From assembly GCF_003609775.1 (NCBI RefSeq), contig NZ_AP018050.1, positions 1,178,001 through 1,242,000 on the forward strand: a stretch of 64,000 nucleotides of DNA. The letters run 5' to 3'. The translations under genes and the position numbers were made by a program. Of this stretch, positions 7,214 to 17,243 are shown in pieces. Position 1 is the first letter of the stretch; each line of letters opens with the position of its first letter. The notes under the pieces are model-generated. The model made no database searches. It was not told the origin of the DNA and worked only from the letters and a program-made list of their open reading frames with translations. The stretch is from Prevotella melaninogenica. GTDB taxonomy: Bacteria; Bacteroidota; Bacteroidia; Bacteroidales; Bacteroidaceae.

Positions 7214-9232
7214 CTACTTCCCTAACTCTCCCACATAGTGGATAATTCTCCCTTCACTTGTCACACCTTCAATTATAATATGATAGTTTGAACTATATTC
7301 TGATGGTAAAAGTAGACGGAAAGAGCTACCACGTAATGAAGGTAACCACACTGGAGTATGTGCGTTAGGAGTGTAACTTTGTGGAATTTGATAGCCTAAT
7401 GTTGTAAAAGTCTTCGTATTTGTTAGTGGTACAGAAGCTGCTTTGAAATCTCCTTTCTTTGTTGTTATTGAGATAACACCCATACCACCAATCGCTCCCC
7501 AGATAACTGTTGAGCCACCCTTAAAGACATCTACTCTCTCAACATCAGACATTTGAACGTTGTCTAAGTCGTAATCATCATTTAGAAATATTCCATCTAT
7601 GGCAATAGCGGCAGGTCTTTTTCCATCTACAGCCGTCCCCCCTCGCACATAGCATTTTCCCAATTCTACTCTAACACTTGGTACTCTGCGCAACAACTCA
7701 TGCAAACAAGTTGCGCCAATGCTTTCTATATCACGAAGTCCAAAGGAGAAGTCTGCGGTGCGCGCATAAGCATCAGAACGAGAAGAATAGGTAGGCTGAT
7801 GACTAAAAACGTTCACTTCTTCCATTTGTATACCACCTTTAGGAAGTGCCAATGTTGCATCTATACGTGTTGTATCATTTCCTATCCATTCAAACGGAGG
7901 GAGTTGGCCAGTATATGAGGGGAACTCCTCTTCGTCTAATAGCAGTTTTACCCATGATTTTCCAGCCTTTGTAAACGCATTAAGAACATATTGTGTGCCT
8001 TCTGGAAAATCTATACCTTCAAATGAAAAACGACCTTGTGCATCGGTTTTAGTGACAGCATAAAAACCTTTATCGGGTGAAATAAGATTTACTACACCTT
8101 CTTTTATGGGCTTATGACCAATCAATGTTTCAACTCGTCCTCGTATTACTGTCGATTTCTCAATACTAATCTTTCCCTTCTTACATTCCCCTTTAATTAC
8201 GTCGGCCATTCGATATCGATTCCAACTACAGCTATCGAGCAATCGTTCTGACTCATTATTGAAAAGAATCGATGCTGGTTGCTCTGGACGATCTGCTACA
8301 TCCATATCATATAATAAATGAGAAAGAATATTTGATTGTCCATCTAAAAGGTTTGTTCCACCATATTCTACACGTACAGATACGTCCATTGTTTCCCCCT
8401 CACGTAGATTATTAGCCTTGATAATACAAGGTACTTGACCGTCATTTGTCTTTTCTGTTTCTATCCATTTTACTGATATAGTACACAATTCTTTCTCTGG
8501 ATATATTAACTTCAGTTTTTCTTCAACTGTGTTTAAGTTGGCATCAAGAAGTTGGAAAGAGTAAATTCCACCTTGAGACAGACTATCATAACTCAGAATA
8601 ACATCTTTATCTTTGCTTATTTTTCCAAAGTATATAGGAACGGAACGACAGTGAATAAAGAGTCTATAATCGGTTTTAATACTATCAGAATAATTATCAA
8701 TACTTACTTTAATATTATTTCCTAATTTATTGATATACAACTTTAATTTAGTATTTCCTTTAATCGTATTTGTAGCCTTACTATATTTGCAAGGTAAGAG
8801 CTTTCCCTGCCCACCAATAAAGATACTTTTAAGACTTTCATAGCTACTGAGGTTCAACATATTCTTCGTATAGCTACGCAACAAATAACGTCCTTTTACT
8901 ACTCCCTCAGGGATGTCTATATGTCCAACAAAACCTTGATCGCTTCGTATCAAACGTACTCGCTTTACAACAAGATGTTCTGAATTAAGGAGTTCTACAT
9001 ATACGTAATGACTCATACTATCCGTCTGATGAACTACGGCATTCACTAAGAATACACGCAAATGGATTCGTTGTCCCGCCTGATAACTCTCTGCATCCGT
9101 AAATATGTATGTCTTTTCCTGTGGAAACAATTGTACTTGCCGAAGGATACGACTCAATAATACATTGTTTGTCTGCGCATACAATGATGTGTTAAAGCAT
9201 ATCAGTAATATAGTAAATATTAGTTTTCTCAT
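7214..9232 (-). CDS. secreted TonB-receptor plug-domain protein without a beta-barrel
   Basis: A 672-residue protein with a signal peptide ending SLYAQ (residue about 20). Residues about 25-350 are beta-rich and resemble the macroglobulin-like (MG2) repeats common in Bacteroidetes surface proteins. About 365-450 is a carboxypeptidase-regulatory-like domain (VIRGRVETLIGHKPIKEG). About 490-590 is a TonB plug (LHELLRRVPSVRVELG, YVRGG, AIAIDGIFLND, VERVDVFKGGS, GVISITTKKG). A full TonB receptor would need several hundred more residues for its barrel, but this one ends about 80 residues after the plug. The domain order is a recurring Bacteroidetes architecture; its function is not known to me. It is a single gene with its own promoter. 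Confidence 0.82.
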   Translation of the reverse strand: MRKLIFTILLICFNTSLYAQTNNVLLSRILRQVQLFPQEKTYIFTDAESYQAGQRIHLRVFLVNAVVHQTDSMSHYVYVELLNSEHLVVKRVRLIRSDQGFVGHIDIPEGVVKGRYLLRSYTKNMLNLSSYESLKSIFIGGQGKLLPCKYSKATNTIKGNTKLKLYINKLGNNIKVSIDNYSDSIKTDYRLFIHCRSVPIYFGKISKDKDVILSYDSLSQGGIYSFQLLDANLNTVEEKLKLIYPEKELCTISVKWIETEKTNDGQVPCIIKANNLREGETMDVSVRVEYGGTNLLDGQSNILSHLLYDMDVADRPEQPASILFNNESERLLDSCSWNRYRMADVIKGECKKGKISIEKSTVIRGRVETLIGHKPIKEGVVNLISPDKGFYAVTKTDAQGRFSFEGIDFPEGTQYVLNAFTKAGKSWVKLLLDEEEFPSYTGQLPPFEWIGNDTTRIDATLALPKGGIQMEEVNVFSHQPTYSSRSDAYARTADFSFGLRDIESIGATCLHELLRRVPSVRVELGKCYVRGGTAVDGKRPAAIAIDGIFLNDDYDLDNVQMSDVERVDVFKGGSTVIWGAIGGMGVISITTKKGDFKAASVPLTNTKTFTTLGYQIPQSYTPNAHTPVWLPSLRGSSFRLLLPSEYSSNYHIIIEGVTSEGRIIHYVGELGK

Positions 9233-9306
9233 AATAGATTGGCATCAGTAAATGAGTTCTATAACCGATTTTCAATAATGAAAATAAGCATCTGTAGAGT
9301 TATATG

Positions 9307-9314
9307 CAAACTTA
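9307..9314 (-). promoter_or_regulatory. -7 box of the plug-domain protein gene
   Basis: TAAGTTTG on the minus strand fits TAnnTTTG, followed by C, about 75 bp before the ATG at 9232. No convincing -33 element. Confidence 0.5.
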
Positions 9315-9471
9315 CACAAAATTCTTAAATAATATGGTCGTAAAATAGAAAAACCATACACTATTGTATAAAAAACTTTATATTTTATGTCTGTTTAGAG
9401 TATTATTCCTTTCTTTAATTCCCTAAACTGCTTACGTTTTAAGCCTATAATGCAATTGTAAATACCATCAG

Positions 9472-9548
9472 CACCATACGTGCGGAGCATCAGCACCAAT
9501 GGTGCGGAGTATCAACACGTCATGTGTTTGATTATAACACGTCAATAG
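9472..9548. repeat. family B 22-nt palindrome array, copy B2
   Basis: Palindromes CACCATACGTG, CACCAATGGTG and CACGTCATGTG start at 9472, 9494 and 9516, and a degenerate one at 9538, each 22 nt apart, with linkers CGGAGCATCAG and similar. Unlike B1 and B3 there is no family A array nearby. It lies between two divergent genes (the plug-domain gene and mutS2). Confidence 0.78.
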
Positions 9549-9761
9549 AGAATGGGAAGGTTGAACAGTTCTTGTCGTCATTATATAATAAAAAAGCTAC
9601 TGATAACTAATCTAACATGTGAGATGTTTTATCTGAGAAAAACACAGTCATTGAGTTTGCAAACTGTACTATTAGTGCTAATAATAGTCTATTGTGGTTT
9701 ATTAATCAACTTGGCTTCAAAGGTTCTTCATTTATACTATCCATATTACAGAAACATTTTG
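9549..9761. other. AT-rich intergenic DNA upstream of mutS2, no gene seen
   Basis: Contains a 70-codon open frame (9552-9764) with no family resemblance, which I do not call. The only supported element close by is the -7 box at 9762-9769. Confidence 0.5.
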
Positions 9762-9769
9762 TAAATTTG
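9762..9769 (+). promoter_or_regulatory. -7 box of mutS2
   Basis: TAAATTTG then C, matching TAnnTTTG, gives a leader of about 110 nt before the ATG at 9886. Confidence 0.5.
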
Positions 9770-9885
9770 CAGTTCAATAGGCTGCTTCATAATATTAGCA
9801 AATATGGATTGTTGATTTAGTAATTTTACAGAAAAAATAATACTGAAATAATAGCCTAAAAATAACACATAGTGAAGATTAAGAA

Positions 9886-12594
9886 ATGATATATCCCAAG
9901 AACTTTGAGCAAAAAATTGGTTTCACGGAGGTTCGTTCACTCCTGCGTGCACGCTGTCTTTCACCGTTAGGAAAGGAACAAATAGATGCAATGAACTTTT
10001 CTACTGATGTCACACAGGTGAATACTTGGATGGAAGAGATTAGAGAGTTTCGCAGAATACAAGAGGGACAAGACGACTTTCCTTTAGATAATTTCTTTGA
10101 TGTACGCGAAAGTGTGGCACGAATCCGCTTGGAAGGAACCCACATGGAGGTGGAAGAACTTTTTGATTTGAAGCGTTCATTAGAGATAATTATTGCTATT
10201 GTGAACTTTCTGAGCCGTGGAGAGGAGACTGAACAGGGCGAAATACGTCATTTCTATCCTGCTCTTTACAATCTTGCTGATGGTGTTGCAACCTTCCCTT
10301 TGCTTGTTCAGCGCATTTCGCAGATTATCGATAAATTCGGTAAGATGCGTGATAATGCCTCTCCTGAACTGCTTCAGATACGTCGTGAGTTGGCTCGCAT
10401 CGAGGGAAGTATCTCACGCACACTCTATGGTATCTTACGTGCTGCGCAGGGAGAAGGACTTGTTGAGAAGGATGTCACACCAACTTTGCGTGATGGTCGT
10501 CTGGTTATTCCTGTTGCACCGGGCTTAAAACGTAAGATTTCGGGTATTGTACATGATGAAAGTGCTACGGGTAGGACTGTCTATATAGAACCAACAGAGG
10601 TTGTTGAAGCTAACAATAAGATTCGTGAACTTGAGAATGAGGAGCGAAGAGAGATGATTCGTATTCTCACAGAGTTTGCTAAACAGGTACGTCCTAATGT
10701 ACGTGAGATACTCGACTCTTACAATCTTATGGCGGCTGTAGACTTTATTCGTGCAAAAGCTGAGCTTGCTCGACTCTTTAAGAGCTTTGAGCCACAGGTG
10801 GCAGAGAATCCTCATATTGACTGGATAAGAGCTATTCATCCTCTACTTCAATTATCATTAGAACGAAAGCATAACAATAAATTAAACTATTCATTATCTG
10901 GTGATAATAACGAAATAGATAAAGTTTCTAATGAGGTTGATAATACACAAGACTACGACACAATATTAGAAGAAGAGAACAATACACGCAATGTTCCTTC
11001 AAGTGTTGTTCCCCTCGATATTCAACTCACAAAAGACAAGCATCTGTTGATTATCTCTGGTCCGAATGCTGGTGGTAAATCGGTTTGTTTGAAAACTGTG
11101 GGTTTGCTTCAGTATATGCTTCAATGTGGTCTTTCAATTCCTGTTGGTGATCGCTCAACCACTGGTATCTTTACGGATATTATGATTGATATCGGTGATG
11201 AACAGAGTATTGAGAATGACCTTAGTACCTATTCTTCACACTTGATGAATATGAAGATGATGATGCGTCGTGCTTCTGATCGTACGCTTATCCTTATTGA
11301 CGAGTTCGGAACTGGTACGGAACCACAGATTGGTGGAGCAATAGCTGAGTCTGTTTTACGTCAGTTCTGGCAGAAACATGCTTGGGCTGTAATTACAACT
11401 CACTATCAAAATCTCAAGCATTTTGCGGAAGAACACCCTGGCACAGTCAATGGTGCGATGCTCTATGACCGCCATGAAATGCGCCCACTCTTTCAGTTAG
11501 CTATCGGTAGACCCGGTAGTTCGTTTGCTATTGAGATTGCTCGAAAGACGGGAATACCTGAGGACGTAATTCGTGACGCATCTGAAATTGTAGGTTCTGA
11601 TTATATTCAGAGTGACAAATACTTACAGGATATTGTTCGAGATAAACGTTATTGGGAGAACAAGCGTCAAACCATTCATAGTCATGAGAAGGAATTGGAG
11701 AAACGTATCAGTCAATATGAAAAAGATATTGCAGCGTTAGAACAAAGCCGTAAGGAGATTCTTAATCGTGCTAAGGCACAAGCTGAAGAGATTATTAAGG
11801 AGAGCAATCGTCGTATAGAAAACGCTATCCGAGAAATTAGAGAGAAGCAAGCTGAGAAGGAGGAGACCAAACGTATTCGTCAAGAATTGGCTGCTTATGA
11901 GGCAGGATTATTGGATGGAAATAAGAGTGATAAGCCTAAAACCTCGAATAAGAAGAAACTAAAAAGTAGTGGATTACTCTCTGATGACGATTTTCAGAAG
12001 AAGGTTGATAAGATTAAAAGTCGCAAGGAACGCCATGAACAGCATCTGAAAGAAAAAGCAAGTAAGCAGCAAGCTGCTGCTGAGGCATTGAAGAATGCCG
12101 TACGTAAACAGCAAGGAGGTGGGCTCGTTATGGCTGGTGATTCTGTACGTATAAAGGGTCTAACGTCTGTTGGTAAGGTGGAATCTATTGAAGGAAAGCA
12201 GGCAACTGTTATCTTTGGTGGTATGAGAACTAAGATGGCTATTAGTCGTTTGGAGCATGTTGATGCGGCAACTATTCAGTCAGAACAGAAGCAATTCCAA
12301 GCTTATAACTATAGTCGTGAGACTCGTGAAACCATTGATAAGCATCGTAACCAGTTCCGACAAGAGTTGGATGTACGTGGTATGAGGGCTGATGAAGCCT
12401 TAAATCAGGTGCAATACTTTATAGATGATGCTATCCTTGTTGGGGCAAGTCAGGTGCGTATTCTTCATGGTAAAGGCAATGGAATACTTCGTCAGCTCAT
12501 CCGACAGTATCTTGGCAGTGTTCCTAATGTTACAAACTATCGCGATGAACATGTACAGTTTGGCGGTGCAGGTATCACGGTTGTGGAACTATAA
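9886..12594 (+). CDS. mutS2: MutS2 (ATPase with C-terminal Smr nuclease domain)
   Basis: A 902-residue protein. The N-terminal clamp/lever part is followed by the MutS-like ATPase with Walker A GPNAGGKS (residues 392-399) and Walker B LILIDEFGTG (D472, E473). Then comes a long charged coiled coil (about 575-720), a KOW/SH3-like strand region (GDSVRIKGL), and the Smr domain from about 826 with LDVRGM and HGKGNG. There is no mismatch-recognition domain I, as expected for MutS2. The protein is longer than the usual 780-830 residues mainly because of a low-complexity, Asn/Asp/Glu-rich insertion at about residues 325-370 before the ATPase core. MutS2 is known for suppressing recombination and for rescuing collided ribosomes; which applies here is not visible. 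Confidence 0.95.
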   Translation: MIYPKNFEQKIGFTEVRSLLRARCLSPLGKEQIDAMNFSTDVTQVNTWMEEIREFRRIQEGQDDFPLDNFFDVRESVARIRLEGTHMEVEELFDLKRSLEIIIAIVNFLSRGEETEQGEIRHFYPALYNLADGVATFPLLVQRISQIIDKFGKMRDNASPELLQIRRELARIEGSISRTLYGILRAAQGEGLVEKDVTPTLRDGRLVIPVAPGLKRKISGIVHDESATGRTVYIEPTEVVEANNKIRELENEERREMIRILTEFAKQVRPNVREILDSYNLMAAVDFIRAKAELARLFKSFEPQVAENPHIDWIRAIHPLLQLSLERKHNNKLNYSLSGDNNEIDKVSNEVDNTQDYDTILEEENNTRNVPSSVVPLDIQLTKDKHLLIISGPNAGGKSVCLKTVGLLQYMLQCGLSIPVGDRSTTGIFTDIMIDIGDEQSIENDLSTYSSHLMNMKMMMRRASDRTLILIDEFGTGTEPQIGGAIAESVLRQFWQKHAWAVITTHYQNLKHFAEEHPGTVNGAMLYDRHEMRPLFQLAIGRPGSSFAIEIARKTGIPEDVIRDASEIVGSDYIQSDKYLQDIVRDKRYWENKRQTIHSHEKELEKRISQYEKDIAALEQSRKEILNRAKAQAEEIIKESNRRIENAIREIREKQAEKEETKRIRQELAAYEAGLLDGNKSDKPKTSNKKKLKSSGLLSDDDFQKKVDKIKSRKERHEQHLKEKASKQQAAAEALKNAVRKQQGGGLVMAGDSVRIKGLTSVGKVESIEGKQATVIFGGMRTKMAISRLEHVDAATIQSEQKQFQAYNYSRETRETIDKHRNQFRQELDVRGMRADEALNQVQYFIDDAILVGASQVRILHGKGNGILRQLIRQYLGSVPNVTNYRDEHVQFGGAGITVVEL

Positions 12595-12703
12595 GTTAGT
12601 TGACGAGTTTACAAGTAAACAAGTTTACGAGTTATTTCTTTTATTAGAAGACAGATAAAGAATATAGGCAATAAATTGAAAGAGCAAGCGTTAGAATATT
12701 AAT

Positions 12704-14797
12704 ATGAACTACCTAAGGCTTTTACATATACTTCGCAAACAGCGACAGAATCTTCTGTTAGCTGTTGGTGTCACGTTGATGCTGACGTCATGCGGTATAG
12801 ATAGAAATATTAAGAAAGGCGAAAAACACCTTTCCTTGGGCGAATATTATGACGCTGCGACCCAATTCAAAACAGCTTATCAGCGTACATCACCTAAGGA
12901 TAGACGCCAACGAGGAGAGTTGTCTTTGAAGATGGCTGAGTGCTATGAGCGTATTTCGTCTTCTCAACGAGCGATAGCAGCTTATAGAAATGCTATCCGT
13001 TATAAACTGGATAATGGTGAGACGCATAAGCGTTTGGCTGATAATCTAATGAAGGAAGGTAGTTATGCGGAGGCTGTTAAGGAGTATCGCATTGCGCTTG
13101 ATTCAATGCCTAACAATCAATTGATAGCTCAAGAGCTTCAGGCTGCATCAATAGCTGCAAGCGTAAAAGAGCGTGGTTCGAAGTATATTGTGAAGCGTAT
13201 GGACGTGTTTAACTCACGTCGACAAGATTATTCGCCAATGCTTTTCGGTGATAAATACGAACAGCTTTACTTTACTTCTACACGAAATGAAGCCAAAGGT
13301 GATGAAGTGAGTGGTATTACTGGTGCAAAGGCTGGTGACATCTTCCTTAGTGAAAAGGATGATAAAGGTAAATGGAGTACTCCAAAGGCTATTGAGTCTG
13401 CATTGAATACAGAGGCAGATGAGGGTACACCTGCTTTCTCTGTAGATGGTAGGGAGATGTATATTACACAATGCTTGACTGACCCCAGCAACCCTCGCTA
13501 TGCTCAAATATCAGTAAGCAATCGCTCTGATGCTGCTTGGGGAAAGGCTAATAAGTTGGAAATTAGTCGTGATACGCTATCGAGTTTTGCGCATCCTGCT
13601 GTTTCACCAGATGGTAATTGGCTTTATTTCACCAGTGATATGCCAGGCGGAAAAGGTGGTCTTGACATCTGGCGTGTACGTCTGACAGGGGGTACAACAG
13701 GAGGTGTTGAGAACCTTGGAGAACCAATCAATACTCCTGGAGACGAGGAATTTCCTACTTTCCGACCTAACGGTGACCTTTATTTCTCAAGTAATGGACA
13801 TGGTGGTTTGGGGGGGCTTGACATCTTTATAGCTAAAGTTGGTAGCGATCGTCGCTACCACTTGGAACATCCAGGATATCCTCTTAACTCACAAGGTGAC
13901 GACTTTGGTATGACTTTCGAGGGTATTCATAATCGTGGTTTTTTCTCTTCAAACCGTGGGGACGGACGAGGTTGGGATCATATCTATAGCTTTGAACTCC
14001 CTGAAATCATCCAGACTGTGAAGGGATGGGTCTATGAAATGGATGGTTATGAGTTGCCAGCTGCACAGATATTTATGGTTGGTGATGATGGAACCAACAA
14101 GAAGTTAGCCGTCAAAGGTGATGGTTCTTTCGAACAAGAGATACAACCTGGCGTTAATTATATCTTCCTTGCAACCTGTAACGGTTACTTAAATCATAAA
14201 GAAGAGATAAAGGTTGGTAATGTAGATGATTCTAAAATACATACCCTTCAGTTTGCTTTAGCAGGAATCAACGTACCTGTATTGATAGACAACATCTTCT
14301 ATGACTTTGATAAAGCGACACTTCGACCAGAATCAGAGAAGGCTTTGGATGCTCTTGTCAACCTACTCAAAGAGAATCCAAACGTAACAATAGAACTCTC
14401 AGCTCACACTGATTACCTTGGTTCTGCTGATTATAACAAACGTCTTTCACAACGACGTGCAGATGCCGTAGTGGCTTATCTCACTGCACATGGTATCGTT
14501 CGTGACCGCCTTACACCAGTTGGATATGGTAAAGAACGTCCTAAGAAGATTCGTAAGAAGGTCACAGAGAAATACTCTTGGCTGAAAGAAAACGATGTAC
14601 TCACTGAAGATTTCATTAAGAAACTTGATAAGGAGAAGCAAGAAACAGCCAATCAGTTGAACCGCCGTACTGAGTTTACAGTGCTTCGAACAACATACGG
14701 CATGTTTGATGAGAAGGGAAATCTTAAGCAACAGCCAAAACCAAAGAAGAAAGAAAGTCTTGATGATGATGGAATGATAATTATTGACATTCCCTAA
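12704..14797 (+). CDS. porE: PorE-like outer-membrane lipoprotein (TPR, PD40 propeller, CRD, OmpA)
   Basis: A 697-residue lipoprotein (LTSC, lipid Cys at 30). Domains in order: TPR helices (about 35-150, LGEYYDAATQFKTAYQ, YAEAVKEYRIAL), a WD40-like PD40 propeller (about 165-440, repeated SPDGNWLYFTSD, RPNGDLYFSSN), a carboxypeptidase-regulatory domain (about 445-520), and an OmpA peptidoglycan-binding domain (about 530-665, IFYDFDKATLRPES, ELSAHTDYLGSADYN, RRADAVVAYL). This order and length match PorE, which links the type IX secretion machinery to the peptidoglycan. Other OmpA/PD40 proteins of Bacteroidetes can look alike, so the PorE name is likely but not certain. The methyltransferase gene follows after 5 bp. 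Confidence 0.8.
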   Translation: MNYLRLLHILRKQRQNLLLAVGVTLMLTSCGIDRNIKKGEKHLSLGEYYDAATQFKTAYQRTSPKDRRQRGELSLKMAECYERISSSQRAIAAYRNAIRYKLDNGETHKRLADNLMKEGSYAEAVKEYRIALDSMPNNQLIAQELQAASIAASVKERGSKYIVKRMDVFNSRRQDYSPMLFGDKYEQLYFTSTRNEAKGDEVSGITGAKAGDIFLSEKDDKGKWSTPKAIESALNTEADEGTPAFSVDGREMYITQCLTDPSNPRYAQISVSNRSDAAWGKANKLEISRDTLSSFAHPAVSPDGNWLYFTSDMPGGKGGLDIWRVRLTGGTTGGVENLGEPINTPGDEEFPTFRPNGDLYFSSNGHGGLGGLDIFIAKVGSDRRYHLEHPGYPLNSQGDDFGMTFEGIHNRGFFSSNRGDGRGWDHIYSFELPEIIQTVKGWVYEMDGYELPAAQIFMVGDDGTNKKLAVKGDGSFEQEIQPGVNYIFLATCNGYLNHKEEIKVGNVDDSKIHTLQFALAGINVPVLIDNIFYDFDKATLRPESEKALDALVNLLKENPNVTIELSAHTDYLGSADYNKRLSQRRADAVVAYLTAHGIVRDRLTPVGYGKERPKKIRKKVTEKYSWLKENDVLTEDFIKKLDKEKQETANQLNRRTEFTVLRTTYGMFDEKGNLKQQPKPKKKESLDDDGMIIIDIP

Positions 14798-14802
14798 AGT
14801 AT

Positions 14803-16206
14803 ATGACAAAAGATAATAGCCAGCAATATCAGGCAGCACAATCTTCTTGTTCTTTTAATTCAGATGGGCAAGAAGTAAGGGGTATAGAAGAAGTTGAAAA
14901 AAGACTTCCTCATGCCTTCACAGATTATACTCGTAGTCTTTTTGGTGATAGCCTTTATCATACATTCCTAAAAGGGTTGGACGAAATAGCACCTGTGAGT
15001 ATTCGTCTAAATCCCTTTAAGTTGGCAGAAGGCACTCATAAAGTTAATCCAGAGTTGAATCCTCAGCCTATTCCTTGGTGCAAGGATGGCTATTGGTTGG
15101 AAACAAGACCTAACTTTACGTTTGACCCACTACTCCATGCTGGAGTTTATTATGTGCAGGAAGCATCATCTATGTTTCTATCTCATGTTTTACAACACTT
15201 GGTAAAACAGCCTGTTATGGCACTCGATCTCTGTGCTGCTCCAGGCGGTAAAACAACTTGCGCACGTGCATCCTTACCTGCAGGATCCTTTCTTTTCTCT
15301 AACGAACCGATAGGAAAACGAGCACAAATATTGGCAGAGAATGTACAAAAGTTTGGTCATGATGATGTCGTTGTTACAAACAACTACCCTCGTGATTATA
15401 AAAAGTCAAAGCTTGGTTTTGATGTTATCATTGCCGATGTTCCTTGCTCTGGTGAAGGAATGTTCCGTAAAGACCCACAGTCAATAGAGGAATGGAGCCC
15501 ACAGAATGTTGAGAATTGTTGGCAACTTCAGCGTAGTATTATTGCTGATATATGGGACAACTTAAAGCCAGGAGGTATTCTCATTTATTCTACTTGTACC
15601 TTTAATGCACATGAAGATGAAGAGAATATTGCATGGATTCTCAACGAATATGATGCAGAACTTCTCTCTGTACCTACAGAAGAGGCATGGAATATAACAG
15701 GATCACTCATTGATAACCCACTTAATGACGGTCGGGATTTCCCAGTCTACCGATTCCTTCCTGGTAAGACACGTGGTGAAGGAATCTTTATGGCTATCAT
15801 TCGTAAGCGTGGAGAGAATGATGCGCTTAATAGTAAGACAACTATTGATATTGATAAAGCTATCGCCGAAGGTCGTAAACGTCTTCGCATTCTCTCGTAT
15901 GGAGTAAAAGAAGGAATACAAAAAGGGAAGACAATTATTCCTGACCATACGTTGGCACTCTCCTTTTCTACTGATAAATCGGCTTATTCTACTGTAGAAG
16001 TTGATTACCAAACAGCTATTGCTTACCTTCGTCATGAGGCTATCGTACTGACTTCAGAAGCTCCACGTGGTATCGTACTGCTTACTTATAAAGGGTTTCT
16101 GATAGGCTTTGCAAAGAACCTCGGAAACCGTGCAAACAATCTTTATCCACAGGAATGGCGCATAAAGAGTACACATATACCAGACGAGCCTTTGGTTCTT
16201 TTATAA
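14803..16206 (+). CDS. RsmF-like RNA cytosine-C5 methyltransferase
   Basis: A 467-residue NOL1/NOP2/Sun-family enzyme. SAM-binding motif I is [11 protein letters not shown] (about residues 142-152). Motif IV is [14 protein letters not shown] (about 212-225), and motif VI with the catalytic Cys is [12 protein letters not shown] (about 263-274). The GMFRKDP extension and the C-terminal RNA-binding region (about 340-467, ending in VLL) are typical of RsmF/YebU, which makes m5C1407 in 16S rRNA. The N-terminal 25 residues are polar and Ser/Gln-rich, so an internal ATG could be the real start, but none lies before the conserved [15 protein letters not shown]. It follows the PorE-like gene closely. 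Confidence 0.88.
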   Translation: MTKDNSQQYQAAQSSCSFNSDGQEVRGIEEVEKRLPHAFTDYTRSLFGDSLYHTFLKGLDEIAPVSIRLNPFKLAEGTHKVNPELNPQPIPWCKDGYWLETRPNFTFDPLLHAGVYYVQEASSMFLSHVLQHLVKQPVMALDLCAAPGGKTTCARASLPAGSFLFSNEPIGKRAQILAENVQKFGHDDVVVTNNYPRDYKKSKLGFDVIIADVPCSGEGMFRKDPQSIEEWSPQNVENCWQLQRSIIADIWDNLKPGGILIYSTCTFNAHEDEENIAWILNEYDAELLSVPTEEAWNITGSLIDNPLNDGRDFPVYRFLPGKTRGEGIFMAIIRKRGENDALNSKTTIDIDKAIAEGRKRLRILSYGVKEGIQKGKTIIPDHTLALSFSTDKSAYSTVEVDYQTAIAYLRHEAIVLTSEAPRGIVLLTYKGFLIGFAKNLGNRANNLYPQEWRIKSTHIPDEPLVLL

Positions 16207-16276
16207 TATAAATGTAGACAAGAAAAATCCAGAAAACAATATATTCCTACAATATCTTAGAAATAAACGGACAATT

Positions 16277-17071
16277 ATGCAACAATATTTAAACCTCCTC
16301 AACCGCATCCTCACAGAAGGAACACAGAAAGGTGATAGAACCGGAACTGGAACTTTATCTATTTTTGGACATCAGATGCGCTTTGACTTGCGCGATGGTT
16401 TTCCACTATTGACAACTAAGAAGCTTCATTTGAAGAGTATTATTTATGAATTACTATGGTTCTTACGTGGTGATACGAATGTGCGTTACCTACAAGAGCA
16501 TGGTGTAAGGATTTGGAATGAGTGGGCTGATGAGAATGGTGAACTTGGTCCAGTCTATGGGCATCAGTGGCGTTCATGGCCTGATTACAAGGGTGGTACT
16601 ATTGATCAAATTAAGAATGTCGTGGATATGATTAAGCACAATCCAGACTCACGTCGTATGATGGTTACTGCATGGAACCCAGCAGAGGTGGATGATATGG
16701 CTCTCCCACCCTGCCACTGTCTTTTCCAATTCTATGTTGCAGAAGGTAGACTATCGCTCCAACTCTATCAGCGTTCAGCTGACAGCTTCCTCGGTGTACC
16801 TTTTAACATTGCGTCATACGCTCTCCTTTTGCAAATGATTGCACAGGTTACAGGACTCGAAGCAGGTGAATTTATTCATACTACAGGTGATACACATCTC
16901 TATTTAAATCATCTTGAGCAGGCTAAACTCCAACTTACTCGTGAACCACGTACACTGCCAAAAATGAAGATTAACCCAGATGTAAAGGATATCTTTGACT
17001 TTAAGTTTGAAGACTTTGAACTTACTGATTACGATCCCTTGCCACATATTCCAGGAGTAGTTGCAGTGTAA
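16277..17071 (+). CDS. thyA: thymidylate synthase
   Basis: A 264-residue ThyA, the same length as the E. coli enzyme. It shows [18 protein letters not shown] at the N-terminus and the nucleophile C146 in [12 protein letters not shown]. The following [19 protein letters not shown] holds the dUMP/folate-binding residues, and [12 protein letters not shown] completes the active site. It converts dUMP plus methylene-tetrahydrofolate to dTMP and dihydrofolate. The dihydrofolate is recycled by the product of folA, 172 bp downstream; the two are separated by a long inverted repeat. Confidence 0.98.
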   Translation: MQQYLNLLNRILTEGTQKGDRTGTGTLSIFGHQMRFDLRDGFPLLTTKKLHLKSIIYELLWFLRGDTNVRYLQEHGVRIWNEWADENGELGPVYGHQWRSWPDYKGGTIDQIKNVVDMIKHNPDSRRMMVTAWNPAEVDDMALPPCHCLFQFYVAEGRLSLQLYQRSADSFLGVPFNIASYALLLQMIAQVTGLEAGEFIHTTGDTHLYLNHLEQAKLQLTREPRTLPKMKINPDVKDIFDFKFEDFELTDYDPLPHIPGVVAV

Positions 17072-17236
17072 AAAAGCCTCCCCCAACCCCTCTGAAAGGA
17101 GGGGAGTGCAAATAGGGAGTAGCTATTCTCTTAATTTTGTAGTAAAGTATATTAGTCAAGAACTTTAAATCCTTCACCAAATTGATTGCTAAATCAGTAC
17201 TCCCCTCCTTTGGAGGGATTGGGGGAGGTCAAAAAA
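17071..17236. repeat. GC-rich long inverted repeat between thyA and folA
   Basis: Arms 17071-17107 and 17199-17236 match over about 37 bp with a few differences (CCTCCCCCAACCCCT on one side, AGGGATTGGGGGAGG on the other). Each arm also folds on itself (CCCCTC with GAGGGG). The GC-rich arms stand out from the AT-rich surroundings. The left arm begins in the thyA stop codon and the right arm ends 7 nt before the folA ATG. A decayed copy of one arm lies at about 17735-17770, beyond folA. It looks like a small non-coding repeat of the REP/MITE kind, placed where it could fold in the thyA-folA message. Confidence 0.7.
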
Positions 17237-17243
17237 CACCATT

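Noticed and set aside
9552..9764. 70-codon open frame
   Set aside because: No homology-like features, no start-signal context and it reads through the mutS2 promoter region; it is probably chance in AT-rich DNA.
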